Shown here: positions 27,893 to 36,596 of the stretch, one piece after another
Layout: the number at the start of each line of letters is the position of its first letter
Position numbering within the stretch: the stretch's first letter is position 1
Assembly: GCF_000374045.1 (NCBI RefSeq)
Contig: NZ_KB893314.1
Location: 124,001-188,000, forward strand
Source: Segetibacter koreensis DSM 18137
Lineage (GTDB): Bacteria; Bacteroidota; Bacteroidia; Chitinophagales; Chitinophagaceae
Length of the DNA stretch: 64,000 nucleotides
Reading direction: 5' to 3'
Position numbers and translations under genes: made by a program
Notes under the pieces: model-generated
What the model saw: the letters and a program-made list of their open reading frames with translations, nothing else
Told to the model about the DNA's origin: nothing
The model's database searches: none

Positions 27893-29473
27893 TCACTCTG
27901 TAACTTTCGATTGTTTCAGGGGTAAGATAATTTTGAAAGTTGATCCTACATTCTCTTTACTGCTTGCAGTAATACATCCGTGATGTTTATCCATAATTTT
28001 TTTGGCTACGGCAAGACCGATACCTGTGCCTTCATATTTGTCTCTTGAATTTAATCTTTGAAACAACGTAAAAATCTTATTAGAATATTTTTCATCAAAT
28101 CCAATTCCATTATCTTGTATTTCCATTACACAGTACTTTTCGGCACCTTTTACTAAATCTGCTACTTCTTCTGATTCTACAATTTCTGATGTTACTTTTA
28201 TGACTGGCGCTACATCTTTTTTTGAAAATTTAAGCGCATTACTAATTAAATTTTGAAACAACTGCCTTATTAAACCCGGTATTACTTCAGCCTGAGGCAG
28301 TTGGTGAACGTTTATGGTTGCTTTTTTTTCAGCTATCAATAATTCAAGATCAAAAAGTATTTCCTGCAATATTTTATTAAGGTCGGCCACTTCAAAAAAA
28401 TGTGCGTGAGACAAGCGTGAGTAATTGAGCAAGTCATTTATTAACCTGCTCATTCGAGCTGAAGATGTAATGACTTTATCAAGATAATTATCAAGATTAT
28501 TATTCTCAAGCAAACTCTTTTCTTTAATAATATTGCTATATACCTGTATTTTGCGCAAAGGCTCTTTTAGATCGTGTGAAGCAACAGATGCAAACTGCTG
28601 CAGATCATTGTTACTAACTTCAAGCTCGGTATTTAATTTCTGAAGTTCCTGCGTTCTTTCTTCTACTTTTTTCTCCAATATTTCGTTCATCATTTTTTGA
28701 TGATTGATATCGGTAAAAGTTCCAACCCATTTTGCAATATTTTCATCAGTTATTACAGGTATCGCTCTTAATAAATGATACCTGTATTCCTGAGACTGCA
28801 TTTTTTTTATTTGCACCTCCATCTCAAGCGTTTGCCCAAACTGTACCGTTTCTATCCACTGTTTAGAAAGATCTATATTATTTTTATAAGTCTCGGGAAA
28901 CCGGTTTTTATCAGGCGCATATTCATACCAATGTTCATTAACATACTCAATAGTACCATCTGCATTTGCAGTGAAAGCTATTTGCGGTATTGATTCAAGA
29001 ATAGAAGTTAACTCTTTTGCCTTTTTATTTAAAGCTTTTTCTGCCTCTTTCCTTACTTCAACCTCTTTCTGCAATGCAACCTGCGCCTCCTTAAGATCGT
29101 TTGTCTGCTCATACAGCCGATAAAAAGTTTTTACTTTGAGCATCAAAATATCCGGATCAACGGGCTTGGTTATATAATCGATTGCCCCTGAAGTATATCC
29201 TTTAGTAATGAATTTTTTATGTGTACTGACGGCTGAAAGAAAAATGATAGGAGTTGCCTGGGCCTTTTTATATCCGGAAATAGCCTCAGCTACTTCAAAA
29301 CCGTCCATAGAAGGCATTTGAACATCAAGTATTATTAAAGCATATGTTTTTCTCAAAACTTTTTTCAACGCCTCCTCACCTGAAAGGGCAGTATCAACCT
29401 CAAAATTGTTGAGCTCTAAGACTTTTCTTAAGGAAAAAAGATTTTCACTTTTGTCGTCAACTATCAAAATCAT
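27893..29473 (-). CDS. Response regulator-PAS-histidine kinase
   Basis: This 526-aa soluble protein has an N-terminal receiver (Asp50 in IILDVQMPSMDGF; Lys in YITKPVDP), a coiled-coil linker and a PAS domain (about 155-265, 'GTIEYVNEHWYEYAP'). A HisKA with His300 in SVASHDLKEPLRK follows, then a HATPase ending near 520 (GTGIGLAVAKKIMDKHHG). The phytochrome-like HisKA motif (H-D-L-K-E-P-L) is of the HisKA subtype common in Bacteroidota. The start is the ATG at 29473; a TTG three codons earlier is less likely. It is first in the signalling operon, 35 bp before the large hybrid kinase. With its receiver at the N-terminus, it may be controlled by phosphorylation from another kinase. Confidence 0.93.
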   Translation of the reverse strand: MILIVDDKSENLFSLRKVLELNNFEVDTALSGEEALKKVLRKTYALIILDVQMPSMDGFEVAEAISGYKKAQATPIIFLSAVSTHKKFITKGYTSGAIDYITKPVDPDILMLKVKTFYRLYEQTNDLKEAQVALQKEVEVRKEAEKALNKKAKELTSILESIPQIAFTANADGTIEYVNEHWYEYAPDKNRFPETYKNNIDLSKQWIETVQFGQTLEMEVQIKKMQSQEYRYHLLRAIPVITDENIAKWVGTFTDINHQKMMNEILEKKVEERTQELQKLNTELEVSNNDLQQFASVASHDLKEPLRKIQVYSNIIKEKSLLENNNLDNYLDKVITSSARMSRLINDLLNYSRLSHAHFFEVADLNKILQEILFDLELLIAEKKATINVHQLPQAEVIPGLIRQLFQNLISNALKFSKKDVAPVIKVTSEIVESEEVADLVKGAEKYCVMEIQDNGIGFDEKYSNKIFTLFQRLNSRDKYEGTGIGLAVAKKIMDKHHGCITASSKENVGSTFKIILPLKQSKVTE

Positions 29474-29829
29474 ACGCGTCAAAGATATTTTTAAATATTG
29501 ATATGGAAGTTTGCCAAAAGCATTTAAGAAAAATCTATAATAGCTGTTGTAAGCATATTTTTTGCTATAACCATTTGTTCTGTTTCTATCGCGAATACCA
29601 CACTCAACTTATATAGTGTTTCATTGCGCAAATATTAGAGTTTATGATTTCATCTTTGCCCGTACTACAAAATTTTATAAAAATTGTTATATCTTCTTTC
29701 GACAATCTACTTTGAATTATAAAAGCGAGGCGGATCAAAGTTTAAATAAATCAACTTTCCATAATGATTTAACAAATATTCTTTTTATAAAATCGGTACC
29801 ACTATAGTCTTATAAATAAAAATTACGCC
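29474..29829. other. Divergent intergenic region between signalling operon and small secreted gene
   Basis: The region is about 356 bp of AT-rich DNA between genes read in opposite directions, so it should hold both promoters. Short frames in it have no credible start or composition. No repeat, RNA structure or strong promoter match was recognised. Confidence 0.5.
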
Positions 29830-30102
29830 ATGAAAATGTTTTATCATTTTTTCACGATATTTATTCTTATTTCTTCTACTATGCATGCCCAGAATCCTCA
29901 GGACTCAGTACATGCAAAACCTTCTGAGCAAAAAGAAATTAAGGCAACAAATCGTTTAAAAAAAGAACTCGAGCAAAAGCAATTATCTGCCCCTCCCGAA
30001 AGAATAGCCGTTACAAAGGATGACTGGCAACATACGGTTAAAAAAAAGAATAAAAAGTGTAAACCTGCAGGTTTAAAAAAACGTAATAAACAAAGTGAGT
30101 AA
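29830..30102 (+). CDS. Small Lys-rich secreted protein of unknown function
   Basis: The 90-aa frame starts with a signal peptide (MKMFYHFFTIFILISSTMHA, cleavage near AQN). The mature part of about 69 residues is rich in Lys and Gln/Glu, with 'KKKNKKCKPAGLKKRNKQ' at the end and one Cys. It is probably exported and strongly basic. No family was recognised. A good signal peptide and an A-rich leader support it as a real gene, but it is short. The intergenic hairpin at 30220 may terminate it. Confidence 0.6.
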   Translation: MKMFYHFFTIFILISSTMHAQNPQDSVHAKPSEQKEIKATNRLKKELEQKQLSAPPERIAVTKDDWQHTVKKKNKKCKPAGLKKRNKQSE

Positions 30103-30219
30103 AAGAGTTGGGCTGCAATAATTAGTACACGTCTACGCAATGCTATTGCGGACGCATCTAAAGCTAAAGTTGGATTGAAAAACAATTATTTTCATAGGTT
30201 GACGCCAGGTTTGATGTAT

Positions 30220-30256
30220 AAAAAAGTCCGCGACAAGTTGTTGTCCGGACTTTTTT
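30220..30256. terminator. Bidirectional intrinsic terminator
   Basis: The arms AAAAAAGTCCG and CGGACTTTTTT flank an inner ACAA/TTGT pair, with A and T runs on both sides. It lies between the convergent small secreted gene (+) and the S41 protease (-), and can serve both strands. Confidence 0.85.
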
Positions 30257-30276
30257 GGTGTAAAAGAATTTTTATT

Positions 30277-31728
30277 TTATTTATTCTTTTCTATAAACAT
30301 ACCATTGAAGTGTTTACTCTCAAGGGTGCGGTTGGCGGAGTCAAACTGTTTTTGCATTTTCATCTGCTTTTTATATACCTGCTCACCTTGCTCGGTGGCT
30401 CTGAACGAACCGGTGCTGATATACTTTAGCGCACTGGCCAAAGATGGTTCGGTAATATCTCCCCAGTTTTTACTAACACCATCCGGAGCTATCTTATCGG
30501 GAGCAAAACCATTATAATAATCGGCATTGCCAGCACTGTTTACAGTTTTAAAAGATATAGGATAAATGGAATAATTAAAAATATCTACAGGAAAGAAGCC
30601 GACTGGTTTTCCATAAGTTGTATCACCAATCAACTTCACATCCATATAAGGTTTTAAATTGTTGATCAGCAATTCGCTGGCTGAAGCCGTACCGCCGGTA
30701 ACGATAAAAAATACGCGATTTAAATTAAGTGAGCCGGTATTTGCAAAATTCTGCGTATTGTTTGCCTCTGAGAATGATTCGTTTTCAAAACCTGCTTTAT
30801 GTTTTAACAAAGGAAAATCGCCCTTTTGCAAAGATTCGTTATAAACATATTTATACATTGTCTTATTGTTTACAGAGGCAGGGGCAATAAGGTCGGCAAG
30901 TGCATCTTGCGTTGCCGTAGAGCCACCGGGATTGTAACGTAAGTCTACTACCAGTTCATTAATTCCCTGTGATTTGAAATTACTGAAAACTGTATTCAAT
31001 TCAGTACGCGAAGGGGCGCCAAAAAATTGTTTATAAACAAAATAACCAATTTTTTTGCCTCCATAATTGATAACATTACTATACAAGACAGAATTGGAGA
31101 TAAAGCTTGTTTTGCTTAAACTGGCAGTAGCCGTGGTGCCATCTGGTTTTACAAAACCGAAAGAAGCGCTGGTAGTGTTGCCAAAAAAAACTTTATTTAA
31201 AAGATCTATACTCGATTGCGAATAAGTAACAGGAGTATTATTTATTGAATTAATAGACCAGCCTCGATTTACGCCCGCTAAACCTGCAGGTGATTTATCA
31301 AAAACATAGGTAACAAACCAACGAACAGAATCTATCGGATCAGCCTTATCAATTGAAGCAGCTTTGATAAAAAAGCCATAGTCAACGTCTGCGCCGGTCT
31401 GAAGCCCTTCAGAAGTCTCTTTTGTAGTAACAAAACTAAAACGATCAAGCGGTTCAAGATTACGAATTGCGTTCATTACTAATGAGGCAGATTTCTCATC
31501 ATCTGAACCTTGGTACTGACGGGGATTAAAAGCTTCATATGAAGGAAGAACATCGCGCCACAAATAAATCTCTTTAGAATATAAGTAAACAGAATCTTTT
31601 AAAAGATCGGTTTGAGATAAAGAAGAAGTATCTGATTTGGAGGGCGAAGGAGTATTATTTATATCCTTTTTGCAGGAAGTAATAAAAAGGATAAGAATAG
31701 TGGAAATCGTTATTGGTATTTTGGGCAT
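30277..31728 (-). CDS. S41-family (C-terminal processing type) peptidase, lipoprotein
   Basis: The 483-aa protein starts with a lipoprotein signal peptide (TILILFITSCKKD, Cys at about residue 19). A Ser-rich linker, an N-terminal region, a PDZ-like segment ('DKSPAGLAGVNRGWSINSIN') and an S41 catalytic domain follow. That domain has 'ELVVDLRYNPGGSTATQDAL' and the nucleophile region 'VTGGTASASELLINNL'. The family cleaves unstructured C-termini. It is likely anchored to the periplasmic or outer membrane face. It is a single gene whose 3' end is served by a strong bidirectional terminator. Its physiological substrate is unknown. Confidence 0.92.
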   Translation of the reverse strand: MPKIPITISTILILFITSCKKDINNTPSPSKSDTSSLSQTDLLKDSVYLYSKEIYLWRDVLPSYEAFNPRQYQGSDDEKSASLVMNAIRNLEPLDRFSFVTTKETSEGLQTGADVDYGFFIKAASIDKADPIDSVRWFVTYVFDKSPAGLAGVNRGWSINSINNTPVTYSQSSIDLLNKVFFGNTTSASFGFVKPDGTTATASLSKTSFISNSVLYSNVINYGGKKIGYFVYKQFFGAPSRTELNTVFSNFKSQGINELVVDLRYNPGGSTATQDALADLIAPASVNNKTMYKYVYNESLQKGDFPLLKHKAGFENESFSEANNTQNFANTGSLNLNRVFFIVTGGTASASELLINNLKPYMDVKLIGDTTYGKPVGFFPVDIFNYSIYPISFKTVNSAGNADYYNGFAPDKIAPDGVSKNWGDITEPSLASALKYISTGSFRATEQGEQVYKKQMKMQKQFDSANRTLESKHFNGMFIEKNK

Positions 31729-32052
31729 GGTTTTTAAAAAATTATTGTAAATAACACTAAAAAAAGGAATATAGATTTTAATGAATTGTCAATTATACAA
31801 ACGTAGGCAGACTTTATATTAGTCTTAAGAAAACATACACTAATTCTTTCGTTATTAACAACCAAAACTTTTACAACTCTTTTACTATTAATGATGTACA
31901 TTTGCATCATTCGTATATTTTCTCTTAGCCGACCCGATAATCTTCCTTCTCCTTTTAAAGCTTCATCTGGTCATATGATGAGCATTATATTCAATCAATC
32001 TTCACATACTTTTTGGAAGATTGTAATTTATTTATAAAAACATTCATTTCAA
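31729..32052. other. Divergent intergenic region / rhlE leader
   Basis: This is a 324-bp non-coding stretch between the S41 gene (-) and rhlE (+). A near-consensus 'TACTTTTTGG' lies about 45 bp before rhlE. The rest is AT-rich with no recognised motif. Helicase genes of this type often have long cold-responsive leaders, but nothing in this sequence demonstrates that. Confidence 0.4.
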
Positions 32053-33312
32053 TTGTTGTTCGAAAATTTAAATCTAATCGAGCCTATTTTAAAAGCGCTC
32101 AAAAAAGAAGGATATACAAATCCTACACCAATACAGGAACAATCTATTCCTGTTGTATTAGAAAGAAAAGACCTTTTAGGATGTGCACAAACAGGCACCG
32201 GTAAAACTGCTGCTTTTGCTATTCCCATACTACAAATATTGCATCAGCAAAAACCGGTTCAAAAAGAACGTAAGCAAATACAGTGTCTGATACTTACCCC
32301 TACCCGTGAATTGGCCATACAAATTGGCGAAAGTTTTATGGCTTATGGAGAATATACAGGTCTTAACCACCTGGTTGTTTTTGGTGGAGTATCGCAGGTG
32401 CCACAGGTTAATGCATTGCGTCATGGGATAGATATACTGATTGCTACTCCCGGCAGATTACTTGATCTTGTTGATCAACGACACATTCATTTGCAAAACA
32501 TAAACATGTTTGTTTTGGATGAAGCGGATCGCATGCTTGACATGGGCTTTATACATGATGTTAAAAAAGTAATAGCCAAATTACCAGCTAAAAAACAAAC
32601 ACTGTTTTTCTCAGCTACTATGCCTGCGGAAATATCGAAGCTGGCAGATACTATTTTAAATAATCCTGTAAAAGTAGAAGTAACCCCCGTTTCTTCCACA
32701 GCAGAGAAAGTTGAGCAGGCAATATATTTTGTAGAAAAAGAAAATAAGCCTTCATTGTTGCTGCATCTTTTACAAGACAACGACATTAAAAGTGCGTTGG
32801 TGTTTACGCGTACCAAACATGGCGCAGATAAAGTTGTAAAATTTTTAAACCGGTCAAATGTAGAGGCCGAAGCAATACATGGCGAAAAATCGCAGACGGC
32901 AAGGCAACGTGCTTTATCGCTCTTTAAAAATGGCGAGTTAAGAGTACTTGTAGCAACTGATATTGCATCGAGAGGGATTGATGTCAATGATCTTTCGCAC
33001 GTTATCAATTTTGAACTGCCAAACGTTCCTGAAACTTATGTACACCGCATCGGTCGTACAGGCCGGGCGGGCGCTAGTGGTATCGCCTTATCTTTTTGCG
33101 ATGCTGAAGAGCGTGCTTACCTTAAAGACATTAATAAGCTTACTGCTCAATCCGTTCCTGTTGTTGAAGATCATCCTTACCATAGTAACAACAGTAGGGT
33201 TAAAAATACCAGCAGCAGTAATTTTAACAGGTCTGCAGCCCGTAATAACGCACAAAGAAGAGAAAGAACCTGGACAAGAAATCCGATTCCTAAATTGAAA
33301 GCGGCTTTATAA
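32053..33312 (+). CDS. rhlE: DEAD-box ATP-dependent RNA helicase, RhlE-like
   Basis: The 419-aa protein has all helicase core motifs: the Q-motif ([15 protein letters not shown]), Walker A (AQTGTGKT), PTRELA, DEAD in [15 protein letters not shown], '[18 protein letters not shown]' and [10 protein letters not shown]. The C-terminal tail (from about 370) is Asn/Arg/Ser-rich and probably binds RNA. It unwinds RNA in ribosome assembly or mRNA turnover by family. The start appears to be TTG (32053), giving [16 protein letters not shown], which matches the usual RhlE N-terminus. No ATG is available nearby. A strong terminator follows immediately. Confidence 0.94.
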   Translation: MLFENLNLIEPILKALKKEGYTNPTPIQEQSIPVVLERKDLLGCAQTGTGKTAAFAIPILQILHQQKPVQKERKQIQCLILTPTRELAIQIGESFMAYGEYTGLNHLVVFGGVSQVPQVNALRHGIDILIATPGRLLDLVDQRHIHLQNINMFVLDEADRMLDMGFIHDVKKVIAKLPAKKQTLFFSATMPAEISKLADTILNNPVKVEVTPVSSTAEKVEQAIYFVEKENKPSLLLHLLQDNDIKSALVFTRTKHGADKVVKFLNRSNVEAEAIHGEKSQTARQRALSLFKNGELRVLVATDIASRGIDVNDLSHVINFELPNVPETYVHRIGRTGRAGASGIALSFCDAEERAYLKDINKLTAQSVPVVEDHPYHSNNSRVKNTSSSNFNRSAARNNAQRRERTWTRNPIPKLKAAL

Positions 33313-33313
33313 A

Positions 33314-33352
33314 TAAAAAAACTCTCCAAAAAAATTGGAGAGTTTTTTATTT
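33314..33352 (+). terminator. Intrinsic terminator of rhlE
   Basis: The stem is ACTCTCCAA/TTGGAGAGT with flanking A and T runs, starting just after the rhlE stop codon. It is a perfect short hairpin followed by TTTTTTAT. Confidence 0.9.
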
Positions 33353-33422
33353 AGGGGGATTTATGAATACAGTTAGCAGCTGCGCTTGTCTTTCTTCCTT
33401 GTAATGTTGTAGCTAATTCAAT

Positions 33423-33821
33423 TTATTTCTGCAATTTTTGTCCATTATTTCCTATTGAATAATATCCTTTATTAATCCCAGGAATCATATTTTGAATAAC
33501 CTTCGAATTTGTTTCGATATAGAAATAAAACCTGTCGGATGTAAATGGATACTTAATTTTTTCAATGTTACTTTCAATAGAATAATACCCTTTTGGTTTT
33601 GTAGCTAAAATGTTGCTTTTGAGAGTGCTGCTGTCTTCGTTTTTCCTTATTGAATTCGTTCTGGCTGCAACACGATTAAGCTTTTCTCCATTATTATATA
33701 TTGAATAATAACCTTTAGCTGCAGCAGTCGATAAAGATTTTTGTGCTAATGAACATGTAGTGATATATAGAAAGCATGCTGATAAAATAAAAGCGAGTGC
33801 TTTGGGTTTATTTTTTTCCAT
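33423..33821 (-). CDS. Small secreted protein with three KGYYSI repeats
   Basis: The 132-aa protein has a signal peptide (ALAFILSACFLYITTCSLAQ). Three copies of a repeat follow: KGYYSIYNNGEKLNR (about 36-50), KGYYSIESNIEKIKY (about 77-91) and KGYYSIGNNGQKLQK at the very C-terminus. The spacers are basic and Ser/Asn-rich. The repeats suggest a small binding or assembly module exported from the cell. No family name can be given. Neighbours are another small exported protein and, upstream, rhlE. Real coding is supported by the repeat conservation at the protein level. Confidence 0.75.
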   Translation of the reverse strand: MEKNKPKALAFILSACFLYITTCSLAQKSLSTAAAKGYYSIYNNGEKLNRVAARTNSIRKNEDSSTLKSNILATKPKGYYSIESNIEKIKYPFTSDRFYFYIETNSKVIQNMIPGINKGYYSIGNNGQKLQK

Positions 33822-33947
33822 AATTAAAAAAAATTATCTGAAAAACCTTTGTGTGCGCTATTAGAATTATGAAAAGGAATTTCTTGATTTTTAATAGAAT
33901 TGTCTAATGATTGTAGTTGTAACAGAAGTATTTGCTGCAGGACAATC

Positions 33948-34298
33948 TCAAATTCTTAACACACAGTTTTTTATGAAGATGTTGACAGTGGAAGATTGAG
34001 ATAATATTTTATTAGCTGAATTGGTATGAAGGTAGTACGGCGAGATATAAACTGTAGCAGATGGAGCGAAAAAAATTATTCCAGGTATTTTAAATACTCG
34101 TGATGCTGGAAACTGTCTGTGAAGCTTACATAGCTTACAGCCTTTTAAACAAGGCAGATCTTTACTTAAATCACCCTTATCATCTTTGAATAAGCTTCTG
34201 CTAAAATGCGAATCCAAACAATAAGGTTTGGAGATGACTGCACCAGCAGTAAAGCTGAAATATATTATGACTAATATGCAAGCAATAATTCGTCGCAT
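33948..34298 (-). CDS. Small exported Cys-containing protein, possible divergent HYC_CC_PP family member
   Basis: The 116-aa protein has an N-terminal membrane or signal segment (MRRIIACILVIIYFSFTAGA), then 'KPYC' and a Cys cluster 'CLKGCKLCKLH'. Its C-terminus 'VNIFIKNCVLRI' resembles the terminal motif of HYC_CC_PP proteins of Bacteroidota, in which His-Tyr-Cys follows the signal peptide. Here KPYC replaces HYC, so membership is tentative. Such proteins are thought to be linked to metal or redox stress, but no metal gene is adjacent. It is probably periplasmic. Confidence 0.5.
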   Translation of the reverse strand: MRRIIACILVIIYFSFTAGAVISKPYCLDSHFSRSLFKDDKGDLSKDLPCLKGCKLCKLHRQFPASRVFKIPGIIFFAPSATVYISPYYLHTNSANKILSQSSTVNIFIKNCVLRI

Positions 34299-34503
34299 CG
34301 TGAAGCAAAACTACCTTTTGACCACTCAATAAAAATTCTCCAATTTGTTAAAAATGAAGCTTACGCTTCTACAAATTCGATTTCTAATTTGTCGGGATTA
34401 TTAATATTTACGATAGGGCATTTCTATCTTTTTTACCAAAAAATTCAAAAAAAATTTTAATCATTTTGCAAAACCAGTATATGCGATACTATAGTTAGAA
34501 AGA

Positions 34504-35595
34504 CTAGGTCCAATACAAAATGTCAGCTTTAGGAAACCGGTCTTTAATCTCCTGGTAAAAAAATTTCTTCATTACATTCATTGTCTCTTGGGGGTAAACA
34601 TATTTACTTCCTCCAAACTTATTTCGCTTTACAGCCCTGCTGCTTTCATCCATTTCGAGGCTGGTATTTGGGTACCACTCTAAAAGCACTTCTTTAGAAC
34701 CCGGCGTGAAACGATGAGTAATGAGCTCAAAGGTAAGATTTGCAGGAAAGTCAAGGTTTTCCTGAATTTGATCTAATAATAAACTATATTCTTCCTGCCA
34801 GTTAGCAACGGGCATAATAGGTGCAAGCACAATACCAATCGGGTACGCACCTCCCCCATTTTCTCGTGGGAAAGCTAACTTTCGTAAAGCTTGTATTCGT
34901 GCATTTATAGTTGCAGTACCACCTTCTAAATGCCGACTGACAGCGTTAGCATTTAAACTTACTCGCCAGCGACTGCGACCATTATGATCAATATTCAGCA
35001 AAGGATCAACAGCGGTAAATTTTGTTACGAACCTTAAATGACCGTCATGGCGGTTGCCAAAAAATTGTATTGTTTCAGCGAGACTGCCGGTCAAATGTTC
35101 TATACTAAGCGGATCAGTATAACAACTGGCTTCAAACGAAGTAACTTTTCCCGGTAACTTATAATTTAATGTATTTTGCAAAATTGAAGGCAGATTAGCA
35201 AATACACGAATTGCAGGTGGACCCTGCAGGCTTCCTGCAAGATAACAATACTGGCAATGTGCAGGACAACCTTCAGCCAGGTGAAACTGAAAATCAGCCG
35301 AGGGGGGAATAGGACGAAGCTTAAAAGCAGACGGTGGCGCATTTACTATAGCCAAGGTACTTTTGGCCAATTGATACGTTTCCCTCTCCGTTTCACCCCG
35401 CAAACCCGTGAGGCGGTTATTTTTTAAAACCTCAATTGGTAAATTATATTGATTAACCCGCTCATAAATTTTTTCCCCAAAAGGTTCCTTTATTGCATCT
35501 GGCGTAAAAAGTACTTTCTTAGGCATCCAAAGTTTAGCAGGTTTTCCTGGCTCAATTGCCGTGTCACCAGTAGAAAAAGTGTTTAATGTTTTCAT
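34504..35595 (-). CDS. Spore-photoproduct-lyase-like radical SAM protein
   Basis: The 363-aa protein has the radical-SAM cluster motif CPAHCQYCYLAGS (CxxxCxxC) near residue 114, plus the flanking 'FHLAEGCPAHCQYCYLAGSL' context of the spore photoproduct lyase family. The C-terminal segment 'MKKFFYQEIKDRFPKADILY' also fits that family. True SPL repairs thymine dimers in spores. In non-spore-formers, homologues are of unknown role, possibly DNA photoproduct repair (inferred). It is a single gene; upstream 35596-35825 is non-coding. Confidence 0.88.
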   Translation of the reverse strand: MKTLNTFSTGDTAIEPGKPAKLWMPKKVLFTPDAIKEPFGEKIYERVNQYNLPIEVLKNNRLTGLRGETERETYQLAKSTLAIVNAPPSAFKLRPIPPSADFQFHLAEGCPAHCQYCYLAGSLQGPPAIRVFANLPSILQNTLNYKLPGKVTSFEASCYTDPLSIEHLTGSLAETIQFFGNRHDGHLRFVTKFTAVDPLLNIDHNGRSRWRVSLNANAVSRHLEGGTATINARIQALRKLAFPRENGGGAYPIGIVLAPIMPVANWQEEYSLLLDQIQENLDFPANLTFELITHRFTPGSKEVLLEWYPNTSLEMDESSRAVKRNKFGGSKYVYPQETMNVMKKFFYQEIKDRFPKADILYWT

Positions 35596-35825
35596 TCAAT
35601 TTATAACACGATTCGCAGCCCCTTTGTTGGTCTTTGACATTATGGCCGGTATAAGAATTCGTTAAAAGAAAAGCTATTTATAGCCTCCCTAATTCCGGGA
35701 TTATTTACAAAAAAGAGTTCTGTAATGTAAAATACGGCAGCACAATCCTTCGATTTTAATTAACACTCATTTATACGCTTATACTTAAACTTCTATTATA
35801 ACCCTAGGTCTACTTATCTCAAACA

Positions 35826-36470
35826 ATGATTGCAATGAAAAAAATAACATTAGGCGTAATGGCACTCGCAATAGGTTTTTCTTCAATGGCGCAAATTGCA
35901 GATTCTACCTCTAACAAACACAAGACATTTCATAACCGTGAAAATCATTTAGGTGGTCAAAATCTTGAAAAGCTGAATTTAACGGACGATCAAAAAGCAC
36001 AGATAAAAATCGTTAATGAAAACTTCAGGCAGCAAATGCAGGATGTAAGGAAAAATGCAAATAATAATGCAGACGATCTAAAAGCGAAAAGACGGGACCT
36101 GATGAAGGAGCATAAAGAAAAAATCAATGCAATTCTTACTCCTGCACAAAGAAAACAGGCAGAAGATATGAGGCAGGAATTTGCAAAAGAAAATAAAGGG
36201 CAAATGCATGGTCAAAGATTTGAAGAAATGACAAAAGACTTACATCTCACACCAGAGCAGGCAGCAAAAATGAAAGATTTAAATGCTGCGTTTAGAACAG
36301 ACATACAAAGCATTCGTCAAAACAACTCTTTAAGTCAGCAAGAAAAGAAAGAACAGTTGAAAAGTCTTATGAAGAAGCACAGGGCCGATATGGAAACATC
36401 ACTTACCGACGAGCAAAAAGAACAATTGAAAAATAACCGCCAAAACAGGCGGCATAAGGCTGTTAAATAA
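35826..36470 (+). CDS. Periplasmic Spy/CpxP-like (LTxxQ) protein
   Basis: The 214-aa exported protein has a signal peptide (KKITLGVMALAIGFSSMAQ) and a charged helical body. Repeated LTxxQ-type motifs are visible: LNLTDDQKAQIK, ILTPAQRKQAEDM, LHLTPEQAAKMKD and SLTDEQKEQLKNN, so it looks like two tandem Spy-like units. Such proteins are periplasmic chaperones or metal-stress sensors by family. The frame could start at the ATG at 35826 or at 35835; both keep the signal peptide. A strong terminator follows at 36506. Confidence 0.85.
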   Translation: MIAMKKITLGVMALAIGFSSMAQIADSTSNKHKTFHNRENHLGGQNLEKLNLTDDQKAQIKIVNENFRQQMQDVRKNANNNADDLKAKRRDLMKEHKEKINAILTPAQRKQAEDMRQEFAKENKGQMHGQRFEEMTKDLHLTPEQAAKMKDLNAAFRTDIQSIRQNNSLSQQEKKEQLKSLMKKHRADMETSLTDEQKEQLKNNRQNRRHKAVK

Positions 36471-36505
36471 TCAGTAAAAGATTTAAAGTGCTATTCCTAT
36501 GAGGT

Positions 36506-36531
36506 AAGCAGACCAGATGGTCTGCTTTTTT
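36506..36531 (+). terminator. Intrinsic terminator after the Spy-like gene
   Basis: Perfect hairpin AAGCAGACC-AGAT-GGTCTGCTT followed by a T run, 35 bp after the stop codon. Confidence 0.92.
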
Positions 36532-36596
36532 AATTCTACCTTTGCCAACTAAAAATTATTTACTGTTGTAAAACAGCAAGCGTTAAAAAATTACAG

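Noticed and set aside
29616-29807. Short plus-strand frame before the Lys-rich secreted gene
   Set aside because: No initiation signal or domain; AT-rich intergenic composition.
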